The notes below the pieces were generated by a model. That model worked only from the letters and a program-made list of their open reading frames with translations. It made no database searches and had not been told where the DNA came from. Positions 1 to 8,913 of a stretch of DNA of 64,000 bases are shown piece by piece. Every line of letters starts with the position of its first letter. Position 1 is the first letter of the stretch. Origin of the DNA: Zoogloea ramigera. GTDB taxonomy: Bacteria; Pseudomonadota; Gammaproteobacteria; Burkholderiales; Rhodocyclaceae. The translations under genes were made by a program, and so were the position numbers. The DNA lies in contig NZ_BJNV01000002.1 of assembly GCF_006539865.1 (NCBI RefSeq), positions 62,001-126,000 on the forward strand. Reading direction: 5' to 3'.

Positions 1-784
1 TCAGGAGCAGGGGAATCCAGCGCACTTCGCTCTTGTAGGCGGTGATGACGAGGTTGAGGCCGTGGCCGGGCGGCTCGAAGGGGATCTCGTAGGCGAGGGT
101 GGCCAGCGGCGAAACCTTGGACTTGGCGGCGATCTCGACGCCCAGGTTGTTGGTCACCGAAACCCTGTAGCGCTCGGAGAACCACCAGGGCACCTGCCGG
201 GCCAGCAGGGCGTTGAGGGAATACACGCCGACAACAGTGCCCAGGTGGCGCCCGCCTTCGAAGATAGGCTGGTGGACCTCGAACTGGGTCTGGTTTTCGA
301 GGACGGCGTAGGACTCGCTATAAACCGGCCGGCCGAGGGAGCGCGCCAGACGGAAGGCCGCGGCGGAAGGAAAGGTGCCGGTGGTTTCCCCCACCATTTC
401 ATGGTTGGTGAAGGGCGGCGCCGCGCCTTTAACCTTGCCGTCGGGGTCTAGCCAGAGCACCCGTACGATGCCGCTTTCCGGGTCGAGGGCGCGCTTGAGG
501 CGGGCCTCGGTGGTCGTCCCGGCGGGGCTGTCAGCGAGCAGTTCGGGGCCGAGCTGGACGAGGAGGGCATTGTTGCGCTCGAACTGGAACGAGAAGTTCT
601 GCTCCATCCACAGCACGTCGGTGATCAGGGTGGCGCGCTGCTCCTCGGCGTCTTCCCGGTGGATCAGCCACAGCAGCGCCGCCATCGCGGCGATGAAGAG
701 GGCTACCGCGGCGTAGGGCAGGCTCCAGTACCAGCTGGGCGGCGGCGGTGTCGAGGATGCGGGCGGCAGGGCGGTGTGGGGCAC
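1..784 (-). CDS. Membrane sensor histidine kinase, N-terminal part (runs off the left edge)
   Basis: Reading from a GTG at 784 the minus strand stays open to the window edge, about 261 residues. The GTG is preceded by AGGAGA at a good distance. Residues about 20-41 form a hydrophobic segment, followed by a long soluble stretch resembling an extracytoplasmic Cache/PAS-type sensor domain. The last visible residues turn hydrophobic again, as expected for the second membrane helix. No kinase domain is visible because the gene is cut. It is divergent from a TRAP transporter, and in betaproteobacteria such a kinase usually pairs with a DctD-type regulator to control dctPQM; that role is inferred from position. 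It could be another membrane sensor with the same topology. Confidence 0.7.
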   Translation of the reverse strand, partial: MPHTALPPASSTPPPPSWYWSLPYAAVALFIAAMAALLWLIHREDAEEQRATLITDVLWMEQNFSFQFERNNALLVQLGPELLADSPAGTTTEARLKRALDPESGIVRVLWLDPDGKVKGAAPPFTNHEMVGETTGTFPSAAAFRLARSLGRPVYSESYAVLENQTQFEVHQPIFEGGRHLGTVVGVYSLNALLARQVPWWFSERYRVSVTNNLGVEIAAKSKVSPLATLAYEIPFEPPGHGLNLVITAYKSEVRWIPLLL

Positions 785-970
785 GGGTCGAGTCTCTCCT
801 GGTCGTCGGCTGCATGGTGACGGAGAAGGCCGGCGCTGGCCTGAGGGCTTTCCACAATTGAGCGCCCGCCGCGCCAGAAGCTACTTTTCGGGCATCTGCC
901 GGCTTGAGGTTTTGGGTCGGGGGAGTTCGGTTGGTCAAGCACGCAGCACCCAAATATAAAGGAGACTTCC

Positions 971-1975
971 ATGAAACTTCGTACCATTCTGTTCAGCCTC
1001 GCCGCCGTTGGCTTCTGCACCGGTGCCGCCGCCCAGGCGCCGATCGTGATCAAGTTCAGCCACGTGGTGGCCGCCGATACGCCGAAGGGCAAGGCCTCCG
1101 AGTTCTTCAAGAAGCGTGCGGAAGAGCTGAGCAAAGGCAAGGTGAAGGTGGAAGTCTATGCCAACAGCGCGCTCTACAAGGACAAGGAAGAGCTCGAGGC
1201 CCTGCAGCTGGGCGCCGTGCAGATGCTGGCGCCGTCGCTGGCCAAGTTCGGCCCGCTGGGGGTGAAGGAGTTCGAGGTCTTCGATCTGCCGTACATCTTC
1301 GACGATTACGCCGACCTGCACCGGGTCACCCAGGGGCCGGTGGGCGCCGGCATCCTGAAGAGGCTCGAGCCGAAGGGCATCGTCGGCCTGGCTTACTGGG
1401 ACAACGGCTTCAAGTCGTTCTCGGCTAACACGCCGATCCGCAGCCCGGCCGACCTGAAGGGCAAGAAGCTGCGCATCCAGTCGTCCAAGGTGCTCGAAGA
1501 GGAAGTCCGCACCATCGGCGGCCTGCCCCAGGTGATGGCCTTCTCCGAGGTGTACCAGGCGCTCCAGACCGGCGTGGTGGATGGCACCGAGAACCCCCAT
1601 TCCAACATGTACACCCAGAAGATGCACGAGGTGCAGAAGCACCTGACCGTGACCGACCACGGCTACCTGGGCTACGCGGTGATCGCCAACAAGAAGTTCT
1701 GGGACGGCCTGCCCGCCGACGTGCGCGGCAACCTGGAAACGGCGATGAAGGAAGCCACCACCTACGCCAACAAGATCGCCCAGGAAGAAAACGACAAGTC
1801 CCTCGAGGCGATCAAGAAGAGCGGCAAGACCCAGGTGTACGTGCCCACCAAGGACGAGAAGCTGGCCTTCAAGAAGGCGCTGGTGCCGGTCCACCAGAAG
1901 ATGGAAGGCCGCATCGGCAAGGGCCTGATCGAGTCGATCTACAAGGAAACCGGCTTCGACCCCGCGAAGCTGTAA
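971..1975 (+). CDS. dctP: TRAP transporter solute-binding protein DctP
   Basis: 334 residues, the usual DctP length. A Sec signal peptide covers residues 1 to about 21-23. The conserved TRAP arginine that pairs with the substrate carboxylate sits in the KKLRIQ segment (R168), and GTENPHSN at about 205 is the typical TRAP hinge region. The ATG follows a strong AAAGGAG ribosome site. The protein would bind C4-dicarboxylates or related organic acids in the periplasm and pass them to DctQM encoded directly downstream. The exact substrate cannot be read from the sequence; other carboxylates are possible. Confidence 0.93.
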   Translation: MKLRTILFSLAAVGFCTGAAAQAPIVIKFSHVVAADTPKGKASEFFKKRAEELSKGKVKVEVYANSALYKDKEELEALQLGAVQMLAPSLAKFGPLGVKEFEVFDLPYIFDDYADLHRVTQGPVGAGILKRLEPKGIVGLAYWDNGFKSFSANTPIRSPADLKGKKLRIQSSKVLEEEVRTIGGLPQVMAFSEVYQALQTGVVDGTENPHSNMYTQKMHEVQKHLTVTDHGYLGYAVIANKKFWDGLPADVRGNLETAMKEATTYANKIAQEENDKSLEAIKKSGKTQVYVPTKDEKLAFKKALVPVHQKMEGRIGKGLIESIYKETGFDPAKL

Positions 1976-2065
1976 TTTCGTCCGCTCGAAGTTCCTTTTG
2001 TTGCAGGGCAGCCCCCGCCGCCGCGGGCGGCCCTGCCTCGCCGTCACGTTTCGCGAGGTGCAAGC

Positions 2066-2767
2066 ATGAAATTACTCGATCACCTTGAGGAGTGGATCAT
2101 CACGCTCCTGATGGGCAGTGCCACGGCGATCATCTTCGCCGCGGTCGTTCATCGCTACCTGGCCGGGCTCAGCATCCCCGGCCTTCAGGACTGGCTCCTG
2201 TCCCTCAACTTCAGCTGGGCCCAGGAGCTCTGCATCATCATGTTCGTCTGGATGGCCAAGTTCGGCGCGGCCTACGGCGTGCGCACGGGCATCCACGTGG
2301 GTGTCGACGTGCTCATCAACCGCCTGTCGGATGGCATGCGCGGGCGCTTCATCATCTTCGGGCTGCTCGCCGGCGCGCTGTTCACCGGCATCGTTGCCAC
2401 CTTGGGCGCCCATTTCGTGTGGGAGAACGGTGCCCACTATGCCTTCCTGACCTTCACTGGTGCGGAAGTCGGCGACATTCCCGAAGGCCCGACGACCCCC
2501 GACCTCGAATGGCCCACCTGGATCGTCTATAGCGCCATCCCGCTGGGCTCCAGCCTGATGTGCTTCCGCTTCCTGCAGGTGGCCTGGAACTTCCTGCGCA
2601 CCGGCGAGCTGCCCCACCACGACCACGGCCACGTCGATGGTCTCGAGCAAGAGCAGCTGCCGGTGGACGTGGATGTGTATGGCATGGACGACAACCTGCA
2701 CATGCACGATCTCAAACACAAGCCCCTCGGCGACTCTCGCGGGCCGGGCAAGGGAGGCCGTCAATGA
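2066..2767 (+). CDS. dctQ: TRAP transporter small permease DctQ with a His/Asp-rich tail
   Basis: 233 residues with four hydrophobic segments and the family core around residues 48-75, where the WAQELCI and MFVWMAKFGA segments resemble DctQ helix 2. It forms the membrane complex with DctM. It is longer than most DctQ proteins: after the last helix there are about 45 extra residues rich in His, Asp and Glu (HHDHGHVDG, then NLHMHDLKHK). The stop overlaps the dctM start (ATGA), so the two are probably translationally coupled. Assignment is firm from position and topology; the role of the tail is unknown. Confidence 0.9.
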   Translation: MKLLDHLEEWIITLLMGSATAIIFAAVVHRYLAGLSIPGLQDWLLSLNFSWAQELCIIMFVWMAKFGAAYGVRTGIHVGVDVLINRLSDGMRGRFIIFGLLAGALFTGIVATLGAHFVWENGAHYAFLTFTGAEVGDIPEGPTTPDLEWPTWIVYSAIPLGSSLMCFRFLQVAWNFLRTGELPHHDHGHVDGLEQEQLPVDVDVYGMDDNLHMHDLKHKPLGDSRGPGKGGRQ

Positions 2768-4047
2768 ACGCCGCAATCATCTTCGGCATCCTGCTTGTGC
2801 TGATGCTGACGGGCATGCCCATCTCGATCTCCCTCGGCCTCACGGTGCTGAGCTTCCTGTTCACCATGACCGAGGTGCCCCTCGAATCCGTGGCGCTCAA
2901 ATTGTTCACCGGCATCGAGAAGTTCGAGATCATGGCGATCCCCTTCTTCATCCTGGCCGGCAACTTCCTCACCCACGGCGGGGTGGCCAAGCGGATGATC
3001 AACTTCGCCACCTCGATGGTCGGCCATTGGTACGGCGGCCTCGGCCTGGCTGGCGTGTTGGCCTGCGCGCTGTTCGCGGCGGTGTCGGGTTCGTCGCCGG
3101 CCACGGTGGTGGCGATCGGCTCGATCCTGCTGCCGGCGATGGTGCGGGCGGGTTTCCCCAACAAGTTCGGCGCGGGCATCATCACCACCGCCGGCGCGCT
3201 GGGCATCCTGATCCCGCCGTCCATCGTGATGGTGATGTACTCGGTGGCCACCAACACCTCGGTCGGCGCGCTGTTCATGGCCGGCGTGGTGCCGGGCCTG
3301 GCCCTGGCGGCAACCCTCGGCGGCGTCACCTGGTACCGGGCGCGCAAGTTCGACTACCCGCGCCAGCCCAAGGCATCCATCGCCGAGCGGGTGAAGGCCT
3401 TCCGCGAGTCGGTGTGGGGCCTCTTGCTGATCGTGGTGGTGATGGGCGGCATCTACACCGGCATCTTCACCCCCACCGAAGCGGCGGCGATGAGCGCGAT
3501 GTACGCCTTCATCGTGGCGGTCTTTGTTTACAAGGACATGCCGCTGAAAGACGTGCCGAAGGTGCTGCTCAACTCGGCCAACATGTCGGCGATGCTGCTC
3601 TACATCATCACCAACGCGGTGCTGTTCTCCTTCATCATGACCAACGAGAACATCCCGCAGGCGCTGGCCGACTGGATGCTGGGCCACGGGCTGGGGGTGA
3701 TCGCCTTCCTGCTGGCGGTGAACGTGCTGCTGCTCCTGGCCGGCAACTTCATGGAGCCGTCGAGCATCGTGCTGATCTTTGCGCCCATCCTGTTTCCGGT
3801 GGCGATGAAGCTGGGCATCGACCCGGTGCATTTCGGCATCATCATGGTGGTGAACATGGAAGTCGGCATGTGCCACCCGCCGGTCGGTCTCAACCTGTAC
3901 GTGGCTTCCGGCATCACCAAGATGGGCATCACCGAGCTCACCGTGGCCGTCTGGCCGTGGCTGTTGTCGATGCTGGTGTTCCTGGGGCTGGTCACCTACT
4001 GGCCGGGTCTTTCGCTGTGGTTCCCGCGGATGCTGGGCGTGATGTAA
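2764..4047 (+). CDS. dctM: TRAP transporter large permease DctM
   Basis: 427 residues, the normal DctM length, with about 12 membrane segments. The ATG at 2764 overlaps the dctQ stop by four bases and begins with a typical hydrophobic first helix; the frame is open upstream, but the ATGA coupling decides the start. Conserved blocks include a GSSPATVVAIGSI segment and LIPPSIVMVMYS, typical of the IT superfamily substrate path. It performs sodium- or proton-driven uptake with DctP and DctQ. It ends the dct operon; no strong terminator with a T tract follows. Confidence 0.94.
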   Translation: MNAAIIFGILLVLMLTGMPISISLGLTVLSFLFTMTEVPLESVALKLFTGIEKFEIMAIPFFILAGNFLTHGGVAKRMINFATSMVGHWYGGLGLAGVLACALFAAVSGSSPATVVAIGSILLPAMVRAGFPNKFGAGIITTAGALGILIPPSIVMVMYSVATNTSVGALFMAGVVPGLALAATLGGVTWYRARKFDYPRQPKASIAERVKAFRESVWGLLLIVVVMGGIYTGIFTPTEAAAMSAMYAFIVAVFVYKDMPLKDVPKVLLNSANMSAMLLYIITNAVLFSFIMTNENIPQALADWMLGHGLGVIAFLLAVNVLLLLAGNFMEPSSIVLIFAPILFPVAMKLGIDPVHFGIIMVVNMEVGMCHPPVGLNLYVASGITKMGITELTVAVWPWLLSMLVFLGLVTYWPGLSLWFPRMLGVM

Positions 4048-4195
4048 GCCTGGCGGCGGCAAGCATGGAGCGCGTGCCGGCCGGCGCGCCCCGGCTGCAG
4101 GGCTTCCCAGCCTTTTGCTGCGCCGCAGCTTTGTGATAAAAGATCGGGTTTCCCGTGGCCGCCTCCGGCTACGGGCCCTGATTGCGAGGCCCGCG

Positions 4196-6673
4196 TTGTC
4201 CCAGCCGTTGCCCCAGACTCCCTCCGTGCCCGAGCACGATTGCTATCATTGCGGCCTGCCTATCCCCGACGAGGTCGACCTGGCGGTGGATATCGAAGGC
4301 ACCCGCCACCAGATGTGCTGCACCGGCTGCCAGGCGGTGGCCCAGTCCATCGTCAGCAGTGGCCTCATCGACTACTACAAGCGTCGCGACGCGATGCCCG
4401 AGCAGGCCCGCGAGGCGATGCCCGACGAGCTGAAGGATCTCGGCCTCTTCGACCACCCGGACTTCCAGCAGGGCTTCGTCAAGCCCATCGGCGAGCACGA
4501 GCGTGAGGCCGCGCTGATCCTCGAGGGCATCACCTGCTCGGCCTGCATCTGGCTCAACGAACAGCACGTGGCCCACCAGCCCGGCGTCACGGCGGTCGAC
4601 ATCAACTACGCCACCCGGCGTGCCCGCGTGCGCTGGGACGAGCGCCGCATCAAGCTCTCCGACATCCTCGCGGCGATCCAGGCCATCGGCTACCGGGCCT
4701 ATCCCTACGACGCGGCCCGCTCCGAGCAGATCTCCCAGCGTGAGCGCCGCAGTGCCCTGTGGCGGCTGTTCGTGGCCGGCTTCGGGATGATGCAGGTGAT
4801 GATGTACGCCTTTCCGGCCTACATTGCCGCCGATGGCGAGATCACCCCCGACATCGAGGTGATGATGCGCTGGGCCAGCCTGATCCTCACCGCGCCGGTG
4901 GTGCTGTACTCCGCCGCGCCTTTCTTCAGCCACGCCTTCCGCGACGTGCGCCTGCGCCGGCTGGGGATGGATGTGCCCGTCGCTCTCGGCATCGGGGCCG
5001 CCTTCATCGCCAGCTGCTGGGCCACCTTCACCCGGCAGGGCGAGGTGTATTTCGACTCGGTGACGATGTTCGTGTTCTTCCTGCTGTGCGGCCGCTACGT
5101 CGAGATGCTGGCCCGCCAGAAGGCCGTGCGTGGCGTCGAGGAGCTCGGCAAGGCCTTGCCCGCCTTCGCTGAACGCCTGGCCGCCTGGCCTGCCGGCGAG
5201 GGCGAGCGGGTGCCCGTCTCCCAGCTCCAGCCGGGCGACGTTATCCGCGTCAAGCCGGGCGAGACGGTGCCCGCCGACGGTGTGGTGATCGACGGCGAGA
5301 GCGAGGCCAACGAGGCCCTCCTCACCGGCGAGAGCCGCCCGGTGCCCAAGCGCCCCGGCGCCGAGATCACCGGCGGCACGGTCAACGTCAGCAGCCCCCT
5401 GTGCCTGCGGGTCAGCCGCACCGGCGAGCACACCCGCCTCGCGGCGATCCGCCAGCTCATGGAGCGCGCCTCCGCCGAGAAGCCGCGGGTCGTCCAGCAG
5501 GCTGACCGGGTGGCGGCCTACTTCATCATCGCGCTGCTGGTGCTGGCCTGCGTCACCGCCGGCTGGTGGTACTGGCATGACCCAGACCGCGCCCTGTGGG
5601 TCTTCGTGTCGGTGCTGGTGGTCAGCTGCCCTTGCGCGCTGTCGCTGGCGACGCCAGTGGCGCTCACCGTCGCCACCGACGCCCTCGCGCGGATGGGCGT
5701 CCTCGTCACCCGCGGCCACGCCATCGAGGCCCTGGCGCGGGCCGAGCATTTCGTGTTCGACAAGACCGGCACGCTCACCTACGGCGAGATGCGCCTCGAG
5801 ACGCTCCATTGCCTCGGCGACGCCAGCCCGGCCAGCGTGCTCGGCCTCGCCGCCGCCCTCGAGCAGGGCTCCGAGCACGCCATCGCCCGGGCCCTGCGCC
5901 TTCGGGCGGTGGAGGAGGGCGTCGCACTGCCGGCCTTCCTTGCCGTGACTGCCACCACCGGCCAGGGCGTCGCCGGTGAGTTCGACGGCCAGCAATATCG
6001 CATCGGCCGCCCCGCCTTTGCCGCCGGCCTCGCTGGCACGCCCGTCCCCGAGGTGCTCCAGCAGGCCGAACAAGGCGGCGGGACGGTGATCGCGCTGGCC
6101 TCATCCGCCGGCTGGCTCGGCGGCTTCGTGCTCAGCGACGGGCTGCGGGAAGACTGCGAGGCCACCTTCGACGTCCTGCGGGCGCAGGGGCTCAAGCTCT
6201 CGATCTTCAGCGGCGACACGCCCTCCACGGTCGAAGCCATGGGCCGCCGCCTCGGCGTCAGCCACGCGCTGGGCGGCATGACCCCGGAAGGCAAGCACGC
6301 CGGCCTGCGTCAGTTGCAGCAGGGCGACGCGGTGATCGCGATGGTCGGCGATGGGGTGAATGACGCGCCGGTGCTGGCCCAGGCCCAGGTGTCGGTGGCC
6401 ATGGGCGGCGGTACCGACCTGGCCCGCAACCAGGCCGACATCGTGCTGCTGAGCGCCCGGCTCGGCGCCCTCGCCGATGGCCTCGCACTGTCCCGCCGCG
6501 CGCTGACGATCATCCGGCAGAACCTGTGGTGGTCCTTCGTCTACAATTTCACCGCGGTGCCCCTGGCCATGTCAGGGCTTGTGACGCCCTGGATGGCCGG
6601 CATCGGCATGTCGGCCAGTTCCCTCTTCGTCGTACTGAACGCCTTGCGCCTGCAGCGCGGGGCCAAGCGCTGA
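4196..6673 (+). CDS. ccoI: Copper-type P1B ATPase CcoI (FixI), cbb3 oxidase maturation
   Basis: About 825 residues from a TTG at 4196 (GAGG lies six bases upstream). A GTG at 4226 or a TTG at 4115 are alternative starts, so the N-terminus is uncertain. Domain order: an N-terminal cysteine cluster (CYHCG, then CCTGC) typical of CcoI/FixI; a heavy-metal-associated domain with CSAC near residue 114; membrane helices; CPC (about 478-480) in helix 6; the phosphorylation site DKTGT (D about 522); and GDGVND near 718. It pumps copper across the inner membrane for assembly of the CuB centre of cbb3 cytochrome oxidase. The ccoS gene immediately downstream makes CcoI much more likely than a detoxifying CopA. 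Confidence 0.92.
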   Translation: MSQPLPQTPSVPEHDCYHCGLPIPDEVDLAVDIEGTRHQMCCTGCQAVAQSIVSSGLIDYYKRRDAMPEQAREAMPDELKDLGLFDHPDFQQGFVKPIGEHEREAALILEGITCSACIWLNEQHVAHQPGVTAVDINYATRRARVRWDERRIKLSDILAAIQAIGYRAYPYDAARSEQISQRERRSALWRLFVAGFGMMQVMMYAFPAYIAADGEITPDIEVMMRWASLILTAPVVLYSAAPFFSHAFRDVRLRRLGMDVPVALGIGAAFIASCWATFTRQGEVYFDSVTMFVFFLLCGRYVEMLARQKAVRGVEELGKALPAFAERLAAWPAGEGERVPVSQLQPGDVIRVKPGETVPADGVVIDGESEANEALLTGESRPVPKRPGAEITGGTVNVSSPLCLRVSRTGEHTRLAAIRQLMERASAEKPRVVQQADRVAAYFIIALLVLACVTAGWWYWHDPDRALWVFVSVLVVSCPCALSLATPVALTVATDALARMGVLVTRGHAIEALARAEHFVFDKTGTLTYGEMRLETLHCLGDASPASVLGLAAALEQGSEHAIARALRLRAVEEGVALPAFLAVTATTGQGVAGEFDGQQYRIGRPAFAAGLAGTPVPEVLQQAEQGGGTVIALASSAGWLGGFVLSDGLREDCEATFDVLRAQGLKLSIFSGDTPSTVEAMGRRLGVSHALGGMTPEGKHAGLRQLQQGDAVIAMVGDGVNDAPVLAQAQVSVAMGGGTDLARNQADIVLLSARLGALADGLALSRRALTIIRQNLWWSFVYNFTAVPLAMSGLVTPWMAGIGMSASSLFVVLNALRLQRGAKR

Positions 6674-6681
6674 GGTTGGTC

Positions 6682-6879
6682 ATGGAAAGCCTGTATCTGC
6701 TCATCCCCTTGTCGATCGTGCTGGTCTTCGTGATCGCCGTCATCTTCTGGTGGTCCGTCCGCAGCGGCCAGTTCGACGACCTCGAAGGGCCTGGCTACCG
6801 CGTCGTCAGCGATGACGATACGCCACCCGCCGATGCCCGCGCCAAGGCGCCCGACCCGGGGCGTCGCCCAGCGCCCTGA
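6682..6879 (+). CDS. ccoS: Cytochrome cbb3 oxidase maturation protein CcoS
   Basis: 65 residues: a single N-terminal membrane helix (about residues 4-24), then the WWSVRSGQFDDLEGPG segment that is diagnostic for CcoS, and a charged, Pro/Ala-rich tail. It starts 8 bases after the ccoI stop, so the two are probably cotranscribed. CcoS is needed to insert heme and copper cofactors into the cbb3-type oxidase. The structural ccoNOQP genes are not in the window. Confidence 0.92.
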   Translation: MESLYLLIPLSIVLVFVIAVIFWWSVRSGQFDDLEGPGYRVVSDDDTPPADARAKAPDPGRRPAP

Positions 6880-6998
6880 CGGGAGCACGCCTCGACTTTG
6901 GAATTTGCCAGCAGGCGGGTGCGGCGCTTGCTGCCATTGGGGGCGTCAGCGTCTGCGTCGGCAGCCACGGCCTCTTTCTCCCTGTGCTTGACATGGTT

Positions 6999-7012
6999 TT
7001 GATTCAGGTCAA
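6999..7012 (+). promoter_or_regulatory. FNR/ANR-type binding site
   Basis: The bases read TTGAT-TCAG-GTCAA, nine of ten half-site positions of the FNR consensus TTGAT-N4-ATCAA. Its centre (7005.5) lies 41.5 bases before the start predicted from the -10 element at 7035-7040, which is the class II activator position. It is not upstream of a protein gene but of a short transcript closed by an intrinsic terminator. It should respond to loss of oxygen. Confidence 0.75.
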
Positions 7013-7034
7013 ATTCTGCGCCGCTGGTCTCCGG

Positions 7035-7040
7035 CATAAT
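7035..7040 (+). promoter_or_regulatory. -10 element of the FNR-dependent promoter
   Basis: CATAAT matches the sigma-70 -10 consensus at five of six positions. No -35 hexamer is evident; the FNR-type box takes its place, as in class II FNR promoters. Transcription would start at about 7047. Confidence 0.65.
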
Positions 7041-7046
7041 CCGTTC

Positions 7047-7161
7047 CAGGTTGAGGACGTGATCACGAGCAACAACAAGCGCGTCCTTGGGGCCCTCTGG
7101 TGGCCCAAAGCTAAAGTCTCTCTGTTGGGGTTGGGGGTGCGCGATGCGCACCCTTTTTTTT
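7047..7161 (+). ncRNA. Putative FNR-activated small RNA
   Basis: About 115 nt between a predicted FNR class II promoter and a perfect intrinsic terminator, with no convincing reading frame inside. Visible folds: AGGACG (7054-7059) pairs with CGTCCT (7082-7087) and encloses a loop containing AACAACAAG, which fits the ARN pattern bound by the distal face of Hfq; GGGCC (7090-7094) pairs with GGCCC (7102-7106); then an unpaired stretch with TCTCTCTG (about 7117-7124) before the terminator hairpin. An A-rich loop, an unpaired pyrimidine seed and a terminator U tract are the layout of an Hfq-dependent trans-acting RNA. Enterobacterial FnrS, neisserial AniS and Pseudomonas PhrS are known oxygen-responsive RNAs of this kind; no sequence kinship is claimed. 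It lies between ccoS and ndk. It could instead be a short leader, but it terminates before ndk. Confidence 0.6.
7135..7161 (+). terminator. Intrinsic terminator of the small RNA
   Basis: An eight-base perfect stem (GGGTGCGC at 7135-7142, GCGCACCC at 7146-7153) is followed directly by eight T residues (7154-7161). It separates the FNR-controlled transcript from ndk downstream. Confidence 0.9.
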
Positions 7162-7279
7162 CGCCCGTCTCAGCCGGGTCGACCGTTCTCCCATCATCTC
7201 CCGGCATACCCTGCTGCGGCACTCTTACATTCCGTAATCGTCTCGTCGTTCCGAAAAACGCCGAATCGACGTACCAACC

Positions 7280-7288
7280 TGCTAAAAT
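7280..7288 (+). promoter_or_regulatory. Extended -10 promoter for ndk
   Basis: TGC-TAAAAT is an extended -10 motif (TG one base before the hexamer). No good -35 is seen, which extended -10 promoters tolerate. The start would be near 7295, giving a 44-base leader before the ndk ATG. It lies after the small RNA terminator, so ndk has its own promoter. Confidence 0.5.
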
Positions 7289-7338
7289 TTCAGGCTTTCG
7301 GTTTTTCGACCACCTCAGCCCTACTGGAGTTTAGTCTC

Positions 7339-7764
7339 ATGGCCATTGAACGCACCCTTTCCATCATCAAGCCCGATGCCGTCGCCAAGAACGTGATCGG
7401 CCAGATCTACGCCCGTTTCGAAGGCGCCGGCCTCAAGGTCATCGCCGCCAAGATGGCCCACCTGTCCGAGCGTGAAGCCGGCGAGTTCTACGCCGTGCAC
7501 AAAGAGCGCCCCTTCTTCAAGGATCTGGTCTCCTTCATGACCTCCGGCCCGGTGATGATCCAGTGCCTGGAAGGCGAGGGCGCCATCGCCAAGAACCGTG
7601 AGCTGATGGGCGCCACCGACCCGAAGAAGGCCGACAAGGGCACCATCCGCGCCGACTTCGCCGAGTCCATCGACGCCAACGCCGTGCATGGCTCCGACGC
7701 CGCCGAAACCGCCGCCGTGGAAATCGCCTTCTTCTTCCCCGGCATGAACGTTTACAGCCGTTGA
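7339..7764 (+). CDS. ndk: Nucleoside diphosphate kinase
   Basis: 141 residues, the standard length. The catalytic phospho-histidine is H117 in the NAVHGSD motif, and the N-terminal segment [11 protein letters not shown] is the family signature. It transfers the gamma phosphate of ATP to other nucleoside diphosphates in the cytoplasm. The ATG at 7339 has GGAG nine bases upstream; the open frame upstream runs back through the small RNA terminator and is not coding. It leads the conserved block ndk-rlmN-pilW-rodZ-ispG-hisS. Confidence 0.97.
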   Translation: MAIERTLSIIKPDAVAKNVIGQIYARFEGAGLKVIAAKMAHLSEREAGEFYAVHKERPFFKDLVSFMTSGPVMIQCLEGEGAIAKNRELMGATDPKKADKGTIRADFAESIDANAVHGSDAAETAAVEIAFFFPGMNVYSR

Positions 7765-7809
7765 TGATCTCTACCGGCGGGATGAAACTTCTTTCTTCCG
7801 CCGGTCTTG

Positions 7810-8913
7810 ATGGAATTACACGTGGTCAATCTTCTCGATTTCGATGCCGCAGCGCTCACCGACTGGTTCGTCCAGCAGGGTGAGAAACCATTCCGTGCCA
7901 AACAGGTGCTCCGTTGGGTGCATCGCTTCGGCGTGACCGATTTCGACCAGATGACCGACGTGGCCAAGTCGCTGCGGGCCAAGCTCGCAACGACGGCCTG
8001 CATCACCCCGCCCGTGCCGGTGCGCGACAGCATCTCCACCGACGGCACGCGCAAGTGGCTGCTCGACGTGGGCAACGCCAACGCGGTCGAGACGGTGTTC
8101 ATCCCCGAGACCAACCGCGGCACCCTGTGCATCTCGTCCCAGGCCGGCTGCGCCCTCGATTGCGCCTTCTGCTCCACCGGCAAGCAGGGCTTCAACCGCA
8201 ACCTCAGCGCCGCCGAGATCATCGGCCAGCTGTGGCTCGCCAACCGCATGCTTGGCGCCAACGGCGACGGCGAGCGGGTCATCAGCAACGTGGTGATGAT
8301 GGGCATGGGCGAGCCCCTCGCCAACTTCGACAACGTCGTGTCGGCCCTCAACCTGATGCTCGACGACAACGCCTACGGCCTGTCCCGGCGCCGCGTCACC
8401 GTGTCGACGTCCGGTATCGTGCCCGCCATGGACCGCTTGCGCGACGCCTGCCCCACGGCGCTGGCCGTGTCGCTGCACGCCTCCAACGACGCGCTGCGCG
8501 ACAAGCTGGTGCCGATCAACCAGAAATACCCGCTGCGCGAGCTGATGGCTGCCTGCCGCCGTTACCTAGAGCGCGCCCCGCGCGACTTCATCACCTTCGA
8601 GTACGTCATGCTCGACGGGGTGAACGACAGCGATGCCCACGCCCGCGAGCTCGTCGCGCTCACCCGCGATGTGCCGTGCAAGTTCAACCTGATTCCCTTC
8701 AACCCCTTCCCGAATTCGGGTTTCGACCGGTCGCCGGCGCCGCGCATCAAGCGCTTCGCCGAGATCCTGATCGACGCCGGCATCGTCACCACCACTCGCA
8801 AGACGCGCGGTGACGACGTGGATGCGGCCTGCGGGCAGCTGGCGGGGCAGGTCACCGACAAGACGCGCCGGGTCGCGTCCCGGATCGTCCCCATCGTGGA
8901 GCAACCCCGATGA
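7810..8913 (+). CDS. rlmN: 23S rRNA (adenine2503-C2)/tRNA (adenine37-C2) methyltransferase RlmN
   Basis: 367 residues. It is a radical SAM protein with the CxxxCxxC iron-sulfur ligands at C114, C118 and C121 (GCALDCAFC). It methylates A2503 of 23S rRNA and A37 of some tRNAs. Start taken at the ATG 7810; a TTG immediately before it and a GTG five codons in are alternatives and the ribosome site is weak. The stop overlaps pilW (ATGA), so it belongs to the same operon. Confidence 0.95.
   Translation: MELHVVNLLDFDAAALTDWFVQQGEKPFRAKQVLRWVHRFGVTDFDQMTDVAKSLRAKLATTACITPPVPVRDSISTDGTRKWLLDVGNANAVETVFIPETNRGTLCISSQAGCALDCAFCSTGKQGFNRNLSAAEIIGQLWLANRMLGANGDGERVISNVVMMGMGEPLANFDNVVSALNLMLDDNAYGLSRRRVTVSTSGIVPAMDRLRDACPTALAVSLHASNDALRDKLVPINQKYPLRELMAACRRYLERAPRDFITFEYVMLDGVNDSDAHARELVALTRDVPCKFNLIPFNPFPNSGFDRSPAPRIKRFAEILIDAGIVTTTRKTRGDDVDAACGQLAGQVTDKTRRVASRIVPIVEQPR

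Noticed and set aside
785-970. A sigma-54 promoter for dctP, expected from DctB/DctD control
   Set aside because: No GG-N10-GC pair with acceptable flanking bases was found; the closest candidate has the wrong spacing.
4115-4225. An FNR box upstream of ccoI (TTGTGATAAAAGATC region)
   Set aside because: The half-sites do not fit TTGAT/ATCAA at the right spacing. The same bases may be part of an N-terminal extension.
4169-6073. A 634-codon open frame on the minus strand, opposite ccoI
   Set aside because: It is the antisense shadow of a clear P-type ATPase with all motifs. The translation is rich in Gly, Ala, His and Arg with no domain pattern, as expected from third-position GC bias.
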